A stretch of DNA of 64,000 nucleotides from Siphonodentalium dalli (taxonomy: Eukaryota; Mollusca; Scaphopoda; Gadilida; Siphonodentaliidae). Numbering within the stretch: position 1 is the stretch's first letter; the number at the start of each line of letters is the position of its first letter. Location: NCBI GenBank assembly GCA_032622095.1, contig CP136069.1:44184194-44248193 (forward strand). The letters run 5' to 3'. A program made the translations under genes and the position numbers. The notes under the pieces are model-generated. The model saw nothing but the letters and a program-made list of their open reading frames with translations. It ran no database searches and was not told the DNA's origin. This document shows, piece by piece, positions 58,501-61,419 of the stretch.

Positions 58501-61419
58501 TTTGGAGATGCTAGCCCACCATGCGGGATAGCATAACTAAATTCACCCTCTGGGGGACCTCTTTCTGCAAACGACAGACATACTATTTCAAGGCTTGTTC
58601 ATGATTAATGTTCTGAAGCTAGCTGTGCCACCAGGAACCCCATGAACTACAGTAATGCCCCAAATAATCGACTACTTAACCACAGGAGAATTATGGGTAA
58701 CTTTTCAGGATTTAGTCGGAAATATGACTTGTTGCCATTCATCGGAAAGAGCTCAGTGAGAGCTTTCCGATGAATGGCAACAAGCCATATTTCTGACTAA
58801 ATCCTGAAAAGTTACCCATAATTCTCCTGTGGTTAAGGAGTCAATTATTTAGGGCGTTACTGTACAATTGGTTATCCAAACAAAATCATTTCATAGAAAC
58901 CAGATAATAAATATTTGTAAGAATAAACTTTTTTTCAACTAAATCAAAGAAAATGTTAGCTAAATATTTATGATATATTGTTGCTCCCTGGGAATCTTAG
59001 GTCAGTTGATGGACGATCTTTTAGTGGACATAAAGCATTTGGCTAATGAGCTTAAGATTCTGGATATTTTTATCCGGGAGCCTTGGGAGGAAATAGAATC
59101 CAGGAAAATGAGATGGTACTGATTCTAATAGCATCAATCAGGATTTTCTTCCTCTGAGCCTAAAATCTTGATCAGGAGATTTGAGAATAGCCTGTGGTCT
59201 TTTCTGTCCTAATTAGTAAAGGTTGACCACCAGGGAATATAAATGGGTAGAGCATGGCTCAATACTTTGATGAGAGAAGACTCTTGATTCCCATTGATTC
59301 ATTCGTAGGGATGCAAAACTAATAAGTTTTACGAGCAATTTAAATTATTAGCTGAACATTGCTGCAAATAATTCAAAGGAGTATGGTTGCCGAATATTAT
59401 TTTTGGTCGTTTTTGCCAAAAATTTCCATTTTGGTCTCATTCACACTGAAAACTCCTACGGTCAGGAAGAACACGTTGATATCCTATTTGTGCCAAAATA
59501 TAATGAGTCATATGCTAGTTTGCAGACGACACATTGCATAATCGAGGTTCCCAATGAGTGTACATCACAATATTCACAATTTGGGAACTTCAATCTGAGT
59601 CTATGTCTCCCATATCAGATGAGGCCATGCAGAATGAGGTCCAAAGAGGGTGAATTTGGTGATGCTAGCTCATTGTGCGGGATAACGTCACTAAATTCAC
59701 CGTCTGGGGACCTCATTCTGCAAATGACAGGCACACTAAACTCAGACGTGTTACTGAATGATATATATAACATGCCTCACATTCCTGGCATGCAATTGAA
59801 ATAAATAAACATATGTCGTCTCAAATTTTACGACTAATGGAATTGGGCAAGTCATTGTTTGCCGAACAAATATTGTCCGTTGCCAAATGAGTACGAGATC
59901 AGAGATATCTACCAATAATTTCCCTTCTATCATATTTTCCTTGATTATTGACAGTGAGGCTCGAACCTCGTGTAATCAGCTCTCAATGTTTATATTTTAT
60001 TCTCGCAAACAATTCTAATAACTCGTACTTTGATTTCCTATGCCTGAATTTGATGGGAGGTCGACTAAGGTCAAATGTATTGGAAACCGCAGACGAGAAA
60101 AGCCTTTGTTGGGACGAATCGTCATTAAGGATTCTGCTGCAGTCGCCGAAGAAGATTGCAAATGTCAATATTATAAAGGAACTATGGGATAGCAGCGACA
60201 GAGGTCAACCAGAACAAATATCGATGAAAATCCATTATGTTGTAAGCAAGTAGCGTTCTAAATGTTCGGAAACAAAACATTCGGATCTCCATGTAAAAAT
60301 TGCTGCCCCCAAATCATGTAATTGTAATTTGAGAAGGGAGGATATTGAATCATCCCCATACAAAAGATTTCTGCGCGATTTCATCAAGTTATGCCATAAA
60401 ATTTAACATTGTTTCAGTTACGTCAACTTATCTTTCTTTCTAAACTATCAGTCCTTAATGGTCACAGGAAAATGAAGCCCATTTTTTTTTCAAAATGATT
60501 TTATGTCTTATGTATTTCCAGGATATATAAAATCTGTTTAGTTGTTCACATATTTGTAAATTATTTTGAGGCCCACCTCCCAGAATATGACAAAAGCATG
60601 CATTGCTAATATTAGTATAACTAATATGCTTTTTAAACCGACACAATCCTTTTATGTAGTGTTCCCATGCATTCACCATATACACTATGTACAGGGTTCG
60701 TTGACAGAGAAAACATGCTAAACTGGTCAAAACAGCCGCAAATGACCATTCCAGTTAGCATTATTGATTGTAACAGGAAGATCCATGTACTATTGGCCTA
60801 CATTCACTTGGTGGATATCACCCAGGATTCAAATATGTCTAAAACAAACAAGGTCATCTCCCAGGGGGCGTATGTTAGATTCACTTACATGGAAATGCCA
60901 TTTACCTTACAACTAATATATTGTTTTCACCAAATGATATGAGTCCATTTTAGAAGGACTGTAGACAATGCAATTAGTGGACAAAAGGCCAAATACAAGC
61001 CAGAATGTAATTCGCTGTTCACAATGTTTACAAGAAATTTGTTGAAAGGTCTTCATGCTAAGTTCAGTTGACAAGAATTAAATTTTATGATGAATTTTAA
61101 GCTTTTACCAAGACACCTGAGGAAGGATTATAAAAATATAACCTTAACCCTTTCTGTACTAAATACTCATTGATGAGTAGTTCACTTAGAAAATGTTCAG
61201 ATAATAAGTTTAAAAAAATACTACCTATAATTGTTGAACTTATTGACCTAAACATTTCCCAATGAATATGATTTCTTAAAATATATTTTGCTGTTTCGAA
61301 GAGATTTTTTTCTTACCTCGCATATTGAGGACCAACAGTCGCATCATACGATGAGCTGGCCGTCACTTCACTATCGTTGATTTTACCATGTTGCATGCCA
61401 AGTGCATTACGACAAGATC
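280..61419 (-). CDS. Ddr: Discoidin domain receptor (DDR), internal part of a spliced gene
   Basis: Spliced model join(61419..61317, 46417..46276, 18774..18685, 2112..1965, 804..280) on the minus strand; 1,008 coding bases stay open across all four joins. The product is the extracellular half of a collagen-activated receptor tyrosine kinase: a discoidin (F5/8-type C) domain over the first four exons, then the DS-like domain in the last. Intron phases are 2, 0, 0, 1, and the last exon ends in phase 1. All acceptors are AG after a pyrimidine tract and all donors are GT. Introns measure about 14.9, 27.5, 16.6 and 1.2 kb. Signal peptide, juxtamembrane, transmembrane and kinase exons are outside the window, so membrane topology and kinase activity are inferred from the family. 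It could be a one-copy DDR or one of several invertebrate paralogues; sequence alone does not say whether it is closer to DDR1 or DDR2. Confidence 0.93.
958..1355 (+). repeat. Dispersed repeat, copy 1 (inverted relative to 18178-18541)
   Basis: Reads as the reverse complement of 18178-18541 at roughly 80% by eye. Shared landmarks are gattccaacaacaac, aaaaataatgctaacca, ggtggtgaaaaataa, gctttgatgggtggt and tgcatctttaa. Family unknown. The copies lie on either side of the exon at 1965-2112. Confidence 0.75.
1455..1672 (+). repeat. F4 foldback element, right half
   Basis: Carries the F4 terminal hairpin (gcagaatgaggtgcccag paired with ctgggcacctcattctgc) and the preceding spacer (gggtgcacatcaccatc); the left half is missing. 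Confidence 0.75.
1753..1878. mobile_element. piggyBac-like MITE (TTAA-bounded, 126 bp)
   Basis: TTAA at both ends and perfect terminal inverted repeats of about 23 bp beginning ttaaccctttcagtgcc. The TTAA target and CCCT start are typical of piggyBac-superfamily elements. No coding capacity. Confidence 0.85.
1965..2112 (-). CDS. Ddr: DDR exon 4 in window: C-terminal discoidin domain
   Basis: 148 bp; acceptor ..tttgttttcag, donor gtaaga. It begins on a codon boundary and ends with one base of a split Asp codon. Residues include MFKGNTNTYLAEL, AKRIRFIPYSSHI and TICMRVEIYGCEWK. The RFIP strand and the C-M-R-V-E-[IL]-Y-G-C-x-W ending are diagnostic of DDR discoidin domains. The two cysteines here should pair with Cys in the exons at 46276 (AWC) and 61317 (SC). 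The residue two before CMRVE is Thr where vertebrate DDR2 has Asn. The Met at the exon start is internal, not an initiator. Confidence 0.95.
2714..2916 (+). repeat. G5 repeat, single unit with tail
   Basis: Starts with cataattgcaggtgcacagg, continues with tgtaggaataaaagctt, then a gacgg-rich tail and a gttgcgggggatataatga end. Same family as 16681-17405. Confidence 0.75.
3676..3925 (+). mobile_element. T3 TTAA MITE
   Basis: Bounded by TTAA; begins ccctttctatactaaatgg and ends tagtatagaaagtgttaa. Contains the internal hairpin aatgttcagataataagtt / cttattatatgaacac. Confidence 0.85.
4022..4272 (-). mobile_element. H-a hairpin MITE (GAGTGCC termini)
   Basis: TTAA at both ends, terminal repeats ttaaccctttgagtgccag, and a cgatattatcggcc stem near one end. 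It has one long hairpin (about 4150-4222) with the arms ctcttatatatgcgag. Inverted relative to the copy at 4485. Confidence 0.88.
4485..4724 (+). mobile_element. H-a hairpin MITE (GAGTGCC termini)
   Basis: Same family as 4022-4272 in opposite orientation, 212 bp away. TTAA-bounded; hairpin at about 4538-4603 followed by an AT-rich spacer. Confidence 0.88.
6482..6572 (+). repeat. P1 palindrome, single arm
   Basis: Contains aaaccacagcagaatta and caggatttagtcggaaat followed by unrelated sequence. The open frame at 6370-6765 runs through it. Confidence 0.65.
6774..6997. mobile_element. P1 palindromic MITE (variant B outer arms)
   Basis: TA-flanked; starts cagtaatgcc and ends gggcattactg. Arms meet at ggaaagctcttggtgagcgctttcc-like centre. 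Outer arms carry the 'gaccctttaacc' variant rather than 'gactccttaacc'. Confidence 0.85.
7020..7258 (-). mobile_element. T3 TTAA MITE, degenerate, reverse
   Basis: Contains aaaatgttcagataataag, gcttttattagctgaac and ctgaatggtaggatcca. The right end, ttagtacagaatgggtaaa, has lost a clean TTAA. Confidence 0.75.
7801..7925 (+). repeat. Dispersed repeat resembling 28239-28350
   Basis: Shares tataaaacca, ctttaaatat and catatgcatactggtatat with 28239-28350. Confidence 0.55.
9887..9985 (+). mobile_element. T3 MITE, left fragment
   Basis: Starts ttaaccctttcgatac and continues to tggaatggtctattattca; the remainder is absent. Confidence 0.7.
10341..10586. repeat. F4 foldback element, compact form
   Basis: Ends gccttgaaatagggtgtctg / ggcaccctatttcaaggc are inverted. 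Two adjacent hairpins of the gcagaatgaggtccccag type lie within, without the long spacer of full copies. Confidence 0.8.
10711..11030 (+). mobile_element. S6 SINE with tRNA-related head
   Basis: The head, 10711-10785, has an A-box-like stretch (tagctcagttggttag) and a B box (ggttcgaatctg) as in pol III promoters. It is followed by a core (ctatcctgtgtgcaacaa, gttaaagacccctaccgtgg) that is shared with 37705-38025. A D-arm that does not pair and the lack of an acceptor stem argue against a functional tRNA gene. Confidence 0.75.
11036..11220. mobile_element. P1 palindromic MITE, right end truncated
   Basis: TA then cagtaatacc; full left arm and most of the right arm, which stops after tacctataattctactg. 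It lies directly after the SINE tail. Confidence 0.85.
11854..11974 (+). mobile_element. P1 deletion derivative: one arm plus both termini
   Basis: TA-cagtaatgcc and the full left arm up to ggaaagctctcagt, then directly gcattactg-TA. The right arm is lost except for the terminal 10 bp. Confidence 0.8.
12088..12425. mobile_element. I7 inverted-repeat element, 338 bp
   Basis: Outer ends aaaggggtacactaaatccgg-type and its complement; arms of about 150 bp (for example ccatttatgg, ttgagtcatgga) flank a centre near atgactcggagtcat. Halves occur at 49312 and 56566. An open frame at 11930-12211 crosses it. Confidence 0.8.
13885..14346 (+). mobile_element. H-type hairpin MITE with expanded AT spacer, degenerate left end
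   Basis: Hairpin fragments at about 13912-13975 and 14230-14307 flank 230 bp of repeated ttatcattttt / ttcttacattcttt units. The right end is aggaagctccacagtcaagggttaa. Confidence 0.7.
14610..14883 (-). mobile_element. H-c hairpin MITE (CATGAC termini), two hairpins
   Basis: TTAA-bounded. Hairpins at about 14660-14726 and 14755-14834, separated by caaggtaaatattgtt. Ends caggaagctccagtcatgg. Confidence 0.88.
15112..15158 (+). repeat. Left-flank duplication, copy 1
   Basis: Starts tcacgttatttctttgaat, ends ctcccttaa at the MITE target. Repeated at 15377-15427 with one visible mismatch. Confidence 0.9.
15159..15376 (+). mobile_element. H-a hairpin MITE flanked by a 48-bp duplication
   Basis: Left TTAA and ccctttgagtgccagg; right end ggcactcaaaggg is precise but is followed by tttcacg instead of TTAA. 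The hairpin is partly deleted around 15210. Confidence 0.85.
15377..15427 (+). repeat. Left-flank duplication, copy 2, with empty TTAA site
   Basis: Near-identical to 15112-15158 and continues ttaaagatag, resembling the unoccupied target. Confidence 0.9.
15830..16011. mobile_element. P1 palindromic MITE, shortened centre
   Basis: Termini cagtgatgtcc / gggcattacta; the arms lose the central ctctcagtgagag segment. Confidence 0.8.
16681..17287 (-). repeat. G5 tandem array, 170-bp period
   Basis: Units start with gtcataat-type sequence at 16852, 17022 and 17192 (exactly 170 bp apart), with an earlier degenerate unit from about 16681. Each unit has gcaggtgcac, aatgtaggaataaaagct, atgttgcgaaa and gggataactcca. 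Open frames on the minus strand here (16677-17248) are by-products of the repeat. Confidence 0.88.
17288..17405 (+). repeat. G5 tail: (GGAC)n microsatellite and GGTATAA hairpin
   Basis: acggacggacg-type repeat at 17288-17357, then caagctgactcc and a hairpin tatacccccc / ggggggtata at about 17373-17402. Confidence 0.85.
18178..18541 (-). repeat. Dispersed repeat, copy 2
   Basis: Inverted partner of 958-1355, ending 140 bp from the exon at 18685. Confidence 0.75.
18685..18774 (-). CDS. Ddr: DDR exon 3 in window: discoidin domain strand and loop
   Basis: A 90-bp exon of 30 codons, phase 0 at both ends, with acceptor ..tctctttacag and donor gtgagt. Residues begin GQEYTKHYKLDYQ and continue to GEWIRFRNKSGDE. 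The E-[FY]..-[SHM]Y.[LI].Y-[SQ]R pattern followed by an aromatic (W) and an RN-[RK] loop is the standard DDR discoidin sequence. The Glu after GQ corresponds to the glutamate that helps bind collagen in vertebrate DDRs, and it is conserved. N-K-S is a possible glycosylation site. Because the exon is a multiple of three, skipping would keep frame but remove part of the trench. Confidence 0.93.
19158..19387 (-). mobile_element. T3 TTAA MITE, sharing its TTAA with the next element
   Basis: Contains tgttcagataataagttcc and ctgtactt..ttatctg, and ends ttagtatagaaatgttaa. Its final TTAA (19384-19387) is also the first TTAA of the H-c element. Confidence 0.8.
19384..19646 (+). mobile_element. H-c hairpin MITE, two hairpins
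   Basis: ttaacccttccatgactgg start; hairpins at about 19437-19503 and 19530-19595; gctgcaccagcgcag near the TTAA end. Confidence 0.87.
19690..19907. mobile_element. P1 palindromic MITE with mismatched arms
   Basis: TA-flanked. The left outer arm is variant B (gaagtatatgaccctttaa), while the right outer arm ends gattatttaggacattactg as in variant A. Confidence 0.85.
20866..21030 (+). repeat. T3 MITE remnant
   Basis: tagattctcccaatcagttct and attggattggtttat resemble T3; both ends are decayed. Confidence 0.5.
21118..21371 (+). mobile_element. H-c hairpin MITE
   Basis: TTAA-bounded; ttaacccttccatgactgg start, two decayed hairpins, end agctcccatcatgaaaggg. Confidence 0.85.
22414..22836 (+). 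mobile_element. H-b hairpin MITE (ACCCAAC termini), divergent
   Basis: TTAA-bounded; ttaaccctatacccaac start, aaagcttcaacagcctaaaa, aatatggatatcattgg. The first hairpin has collapsed at 22566-22600; the second is intact at about 22739-22806. Confidence 0.87.
22950..23386 (+). mobile_element. F4 foldback element, full length
   Basis: A hairpin at each end with arms of gcagaatgaggtccccaga type, separated by the spacer acattgtttttagttactt. The ends are inverted (aatattgtgtctgtca / agacacactatttc). The open frame at 22885-23196 is a by-product. Confidence 0.82.
24055..24318 (-). mobile_element. H-c hairpin MITE with a mirrored stem change
   Basis: TTAA-bounded. In the second hairpin (about 24202-24270) both arms read tatgtatgcgag where most copies have tatatatgcgag. 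Confidence 0.88.
24371..25010 (-). mobile_element. T3 TTAA MITE interrupted by about 380 bp
   Basis: 24371-24556 is T3 from ttaaccctttctgtact through the perfect hairpin gttcagataataagttcaac / complement. T3 resumes at about 24936 (aataatagaccgttttaat) to 25010. The 24557-24935 segment is unrelated to T3. Confidence 0.7.
25355..25796 (+). mobile_element. F4 foldback element, full length
   Basis: Terminal hairpins around 25378-25470 and 25675-25765; spacer with gaagataaattgcataatcg. Ends tagtgtgtctgacat / tgtcagacacacta. Confidence 0.82.
26078..26123 (+). repeat. F4 fragment joined to an H-c fragment
   Basis: ggctagcatcaccaaac and cctctggggatcccatt come from an F4 hairpin arm. The H-c sequence begins directly after. 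Confidence 0.65.
26124..26273 (+). mobile_element. H-c hairpin MITE, right half
   Basis: Begins at ttggcctaataatatttacc. One hairpin at about 26157-26222, then gctgcaccagcgcagctcc and TTAA. Confidence 0.8.
26482..26824. repeat. Tandem duplication, 168-bp unit, two copies
   Basis: Copies start at 26482 and 26650 with tttagccycgtgaaac. They share aattttccagacaagcag, ggtaacgtaggtacccag and ggtccataaagggaga. They differ by small indels near 26590 and 26765. Confidence 0.9.
27665..28137 (+). mobile_element. F4 foldback element, full length
   Basis: Ends gtttagtgtgcctgtcaatt / aggtacactaaactcaga; hairpins at about 27702-27776 and 28015-28110. A local duplication of aacagatgagggaatgcaga is seen near 27988-28020. 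Confidence 0.82.
28165..28535 (+). repeat. Dispersed repeat with an internal direct repeat
   Basis: ttagctgtgtttgaagcca..tttaataggtctcca (28180-28228) recurs at about 28485-28535. The part at 28239-28350 matches 7801-7925. Confidence 0.6.
29945..30410 (+). mobile_element. T3 MITE split by a P1 insertion
   Basis: T3 sequence from tataacctctttctatg to gaacatctccttaggg, then P1 (30159-30375), then the T3 end actactcattaatgatg. Confidence 0.8.
30159..30375. mobile_element. P1 palindromic MITE nested in T3
   Basis: TA-flanked (right TA slightly altered), with near-complete arms meeting at agctctcactgagagct. Confidence 0.87.
30405..30520 (-). repeat. T3 MITE remnant
   Basis: aacttattatctgaatga and aaatggaagaatccattcag; decayed reverse copy. 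Confidence 0.5.
30629..30781 (+). repeat. Left-flank duplication around a T3 MITE, copy 1
   Basis: Runs from tattataattt to aacgacgctcaatgtttaa, where the MITE begins. It recurs at 31040-31208 with small indels. Confidence 0.85.
30778..31039 (+). mobile_element. T3 TTAA MITE between duplicated flanks
   Basis: ttaaccccttctttactaaa start; hairpin aatgttcagataataagtt / aatttattatctgaacat; right end agaatagaaag without the final GGTTAA. Confidence 0.82.
31040..31208 (+). repeat. Left-flank duplication, copy 2, with empty site
   Basis: Aligned with 30629-30781 (gaacaggttga, ctgagaacgaatacaaaac, atcaacgacgctcaatgttt) and then reads taataatacaatgcg, resembling the unoccupied target. Confidence 0.85.
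32048..32265. mobile_element. P1 palindromic MITE
   Basis: Left terminus altered (catagtaatcc), right gggcattactg-TA. Arms contain several unmirrored changes. Confidence 0.83.
32290..32446 (+). repeat. Tandem duplicate of a P1 right arm plus 32 bp of flank
   Basis: ctcactgagagctttccg through gggctttactgta, then tttttataatgaaacatga, which also follows the complete copy at 32266. Confidence 0.82.
34574..34785 (-). mobile_element. H-c hairpin MITE, right end truncated
   Basis: ttaaccctttcatgacggg start, hairpins at about 34625-34690 and 34719-34785; it stops before the terminal repeat. Confidence 0.82.
36775..36992. mobile_element. P1 palindromic MITE
   Basis: TA-flanked; cagtaatacac start, gggcattatactg end; arms diverged. 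A short T3-like fragment (gttcagttaataagttcag) lies just before it at 36739-36760. Confidence 0.83.
37080..37351 (-). mobile_element. H-c hairpin MITE, two hairpins
   Basis: Left target reads TCAA; right TTAA intact. The first hairpin loop has an expanded (ta)n run at about 37163-37175. Confidence 0.86.
37705..38025 (+). mobile_element. S6 SINE core, second copy, interrupted
   Basis: tatcggtcggacttt at 37705 matches the post-head part of the SINE at 10787. After about 160 bp of foreign sequence the core resumes (gatcgggagccgacgc, gtgtgcaacaatgtgcgcac, gatccctaccgtggcg). The tRNA-like head is missing. Confidence 0.65.
38546..38803 (+). mobile_element. H-c hairpin MITE, left end truncated
   Basis: Starts inside the element at aaaaccctgtgcc. 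The second hairpin loop contains an extra inverted duplication of atgggagactc; the right end is gaaagggataa. Confidence 0.8.
39196..39409. mobile_element. P1 palindromic MITE with arms of two variants
   Basis: Left outer arm is variant A (taaataatcgactccttaacc). The right outer arm is variant B (tagggtcatatactttggg), ending in TA. Confidence 0.85.
39769..39902 (-). mobile_element. H-c hairpin MITE, one hairpin and the right end
   Basis: Starts at ggtaaatattgttaagcc; hairpin at about 39785-39852; TTAA at the right end. Confidence 0.8.
39919..40337 (-). mobile_element. H-b hairpin MITE, full length, reverse
   Basis: TTAA-bounded; two near-perfect hairpins (about 39953-40018 and 40102-40169). 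The long unique arm aagatattttaggctgttg points towards 40337. Confidence 0.9.
40371..40552 (+). repeat. G5 repeat with a 33-nt poly-G
   Basis: aatcgcaggtgcattggtt start; the tail hairpin normally ending gcggggggtataa has expanded to an uninterrupted run of 33 G at 40511-40543. Confidence 0.8.
42060..42272 (+). mobile_element. F4 foldback element, left half
   Basis: Left hairpin (gcagaatgaggtcaccag..) and spacer to gcataatcgaggtgacta; the right half is lost. Confidence 0.75.
42917..43317 (+). mobile_element. H-b hairpin MITE, full length
   Basis: TTAA-bounded; ccctttacccaa start, long unique arm, two near-perfect hairpins at about 43073-43140 and 43219-43288. Very similar to 62825-63214. Confidence 0.92.
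43558..43735 (+). mobile_element. F4 foldback element, left half
   Basis: tctgaatttagtgtgtctga start, hairpin at about 43587-43666, spacer to ttagttaca. Confidence 0.75.
44401..44540 (+). repeat. Direct repeat, copy 1
   Basis: Shares tatggaatgtgaatttggct, gaggaattcttgggtgact and ttggtgttatcactgac with 45340-45480. Confidence 0.88.
44620..44636 (+). repeat. Poly-C run, 17 nt
   Basis: Uninterrupted C run within the 44401-45592 duplicated region. Confidence 0.95.
44661..44755 (+). repeat. Inverted repeat, copy 1
   Basis: ttcataagagaaactgat and catcagagaatgatgaa are the reverse complement of 45494-45592. Confidence 0.85.
45340..45592 (+). repeat. Direct repeat copy 2 followed by inverted repeat copy 2
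   Basis: 45340-45480 is a direct copy of 44401-44540. 45494-45592 is an inverted copy of 44661-44755. Confidence 0.86.
45740..46243 (-). mobile_element. H-c hairpin MITE with a minisatellite-like spacer
   Basis: TTAA-bounded; ttaatcctttcatgacggg start, hairpin at about 45792-45857, and a spacer (45866-46140) of repeated ttacattctntaacaattt units including a 42-bp exact direct repeat from 45911. The second hairpin is reduced to its right arm. Confidence 0.85.
46276..46417 (-). CDS. Ddr: DDR exon 2 in window: central discoidin domain
   Basis: 142 bp; acceptor ..tctctttcag, donor gtaagt. The first base completes the Arg codon split by the previous intron, and the exon ends on a codon boundary. 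Residues include GGAWCPK, EYLQIDLHNLTVI and METQGRFGNGK. These are DDR hallmarks: the AWCPK/E cysteine, the LQIDL strand, and a TQGR arginine that contacts collagen in vertebrate DDRs. N-L-T is a possible glycosylation site. The aspartate that precedes GAWC in vertebrate DDRs is glycine here. A hairpin MITE (45740-46243) sits 32 bp inside the downstream intron, unusually close to the donor. Confidence 0.95.
46496..47090 (+). mobile_element. F4 foldback element with an internal duplication
   Basis: Left hairpin at about 46525-46623; two successive right-hand segments, each with the cccatagcagatgag motif (46828 and 46979), so part of the spacer and right hairpin is duplicated. Confidence 0.77.
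48141..48238 (-). repeat. P1 palindrome, single right arm
   Basis: aaatgaatggcaacaagcc to cgggcattactg, variant B outer arm. Confidence 0.8.
48308..48323 (+). repeat. Poly-G run, 16 nt
   Basis: Uninterrupted G run after tacagga. Confidence 0.95.
49312..49447 (-). repeat. I7 element, right half
   Basis: aatccatggctcaaattca and ggagatggtcccataaatgg to tgtacagtacccctt, matching the right arm of 12088-12425. Confidence 0.78.
49531..49747. mobile_element. P1 palindromic MITE
   Basis: TA-flanked; both arms carry the taagtaat variant; centre agctctcggggagagct. Confidence 0.88.
50145..50361. mobile_element. P1 palindromic MITE
   Basis: TA-flanked; arms of the taaataat type; centre agctctcagtgagagct. 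Confidence 0.88.
50397..50492. repeat. F4 fragment fused to a T3 fragment
   Basis: 50397-50432 is an F4 end (tagtgtgtctgacatttgc). 50433-50492 is a T3 end (gttccaatgtatacttttat, ttagtatagaaag). Confidence 0.65.
50918..51135. mobile_element. P1 palindromic MITE with mirrored changes
   Basis: TA-flanked. ccttaaacacagc in the left arm and its exact complement gctgtgtttaagg in the right, against ccttaaccacagc in other copies. Confidence 0.9.
51160..51626 (+). mobile_element. F4 foldback element, full length
   Basis: Ends gagtttagtttgcccgtta / caggcacactaaactcaa; hairpins at about 51191-51286 and 51498-51594. Confidence 0.82.
51738..51804 (+). repeat. T3 fragment next to a 24-nt poly-G
   Basis: aaatgttcagataataagt followed by ttatgggtagc and an uninterrupted G run at 51781-51804. 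Confidence 0.75.
52640..52979 (-). mobile_element. H-c hairpin MITE (52708-52979) after a T3 fragment (52640-52707)
   Basis: Left target reads TGAA, right TTAA. The second hairpin (about 52862-52930) is perfect and carries three changes present in both arms. The open frame at 52497-52847 crosses it. Confidence 0.85.
53319..53594 (+). mobile_element. H-c hairpin MITE inside the tandem array
   Basis: acccttccatgactgc start, two hairpins with expanded loops, gctgcaccagcgctg and TTAA at the right. Confidence 0.83.
54148..54540 (+). mobile_element. F4 foldback element with an inverted spacer
   Basis: Left hairpin at about 54178-54276. The spacer runs in reverse (agttactttttccctt complement at 54408-54425) compared with other F4 copies; the right hairpin is reduced. 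Confidence 0.78.
55015..55276 (+). mobile_element. H-c hairpin MITE
   Basis: ttaatccttccaagactgg start, hairpins at about 55063-55130 and 55161-55226, end cccatcatgaaagggata. Confidence 0.85.
56339..56565 (-). mobile_element. T3 TTAA MITE
   Basis: TTAA-bounded; tcgatactaaatactcaat start; cttattatctgaatatt; agtaaagaaagggttaa end. Directly followed by an I7 half. Confidence 0.83.
56566..56745 (+). repeat. I7 element, left half
   Basis: aggggtactttactaaatc and gagccatggattaatgc to catggtaattataatgaaa; the second arm is absent. Confidence 0.77.
57112..58080 (-). repeat. Unidentified region with internal direct repeats
   Basis: 57140-57165 and 57797-57822 share ctctgatgtc and attagncg in a longer weak alignment. 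Near 57978 and 58076 cttgatgtcagt recurs. Overlapping minus-strand frames at 57374-57647 have no recognisable domain. It could be an old retroelement. Confidence 0.4.
58204..58600 (+). mobile_element. F4 foldback element, left hairpin partly deleted
   Basis: aatagtgtgtctgacatttg start, one arm left at 58225-58280, full right hairpin at about 58475-58570, end acagacatactatttcaag. Confidence 0.8.
58648..58864. mobile_element. P1 palindromic MITE with a mirrored change
   Basis: TA-flanked. Left arm ccacaggagaattatggg and right arm cccataattctcctgtgg are exact complements, where other copies have cagcag / ctgctg. Confidence 0.9.
59515..59748 (+). mobile_element. F4 foldback element, right half
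   Basis: tttgcagacgacacattgc start, hairpin at about 59628-59725, end gacaggcacactaaactcag. Confidence 0.78.
61144..61268 (-). mobile_element. T3 TTAA MITE, left part
   Basis: ttaaccctttctgtactaaa start and hairpin aatgttcagataataagtt / complement. It ends about 50 bp from the exon at 61317. Confidence 0.8.
61317..61419 (-). CDS. Ddr: DDR exon 1 in window: N-terminal part of the discoidin domain
   Basis: 103 bp, entered in phase after one base and left with two bases of an Arg codon. The acceptor is ..tattttcag and the donor is gtaaga. The residues read (G)SCRNALGMQHG, then KINDSEVTASSSYDAT, then VGPQYA(R). This matches the opening of DDR discoidin domains: the first domain cysteine followed by LGM, then the ITASS-type strand, then a tyrosine before Gly/Ala-Arg. 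The Cys is the expected partner of the last Cys of the domain (exon ending at 1965). N-D-S is a possible N-glycosylation site. The tryptophan that follows TASSQ/S in vertebrate DDRs is a tyrosine here. No start codon or signal peptide is present, so at least one coding exon lies upstream, beyond 64000. A truncated TTAA MITE ends about 50 bp beyond the donor. Confidence 0.93.

Larger units (their letters stand above)
46418..61316 (-). other. 14.9-kb DDR intron
   Basis: No supported gene. Repeats are listed separately. No recognisable content in 47090-48140 (except a C12 run at 47731), 48325-49300 (except a small tandem duplication at 48558-48620), 51810-52640, 55280-56335, 56750-57110, 58865-59510 and 59750-61143. 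Confidence 0.8.

Noticed and set aside
59403-59804. 133-codon plus-strand frame
   Set aside because: Its second half is an F4 element; no recognisable domain in the rest.
59948-60253. 101-codon plus-strand frame
   Set aside because: Fairly balanced composition, but the opposite strand is open too and no domain or neighbour supports it.
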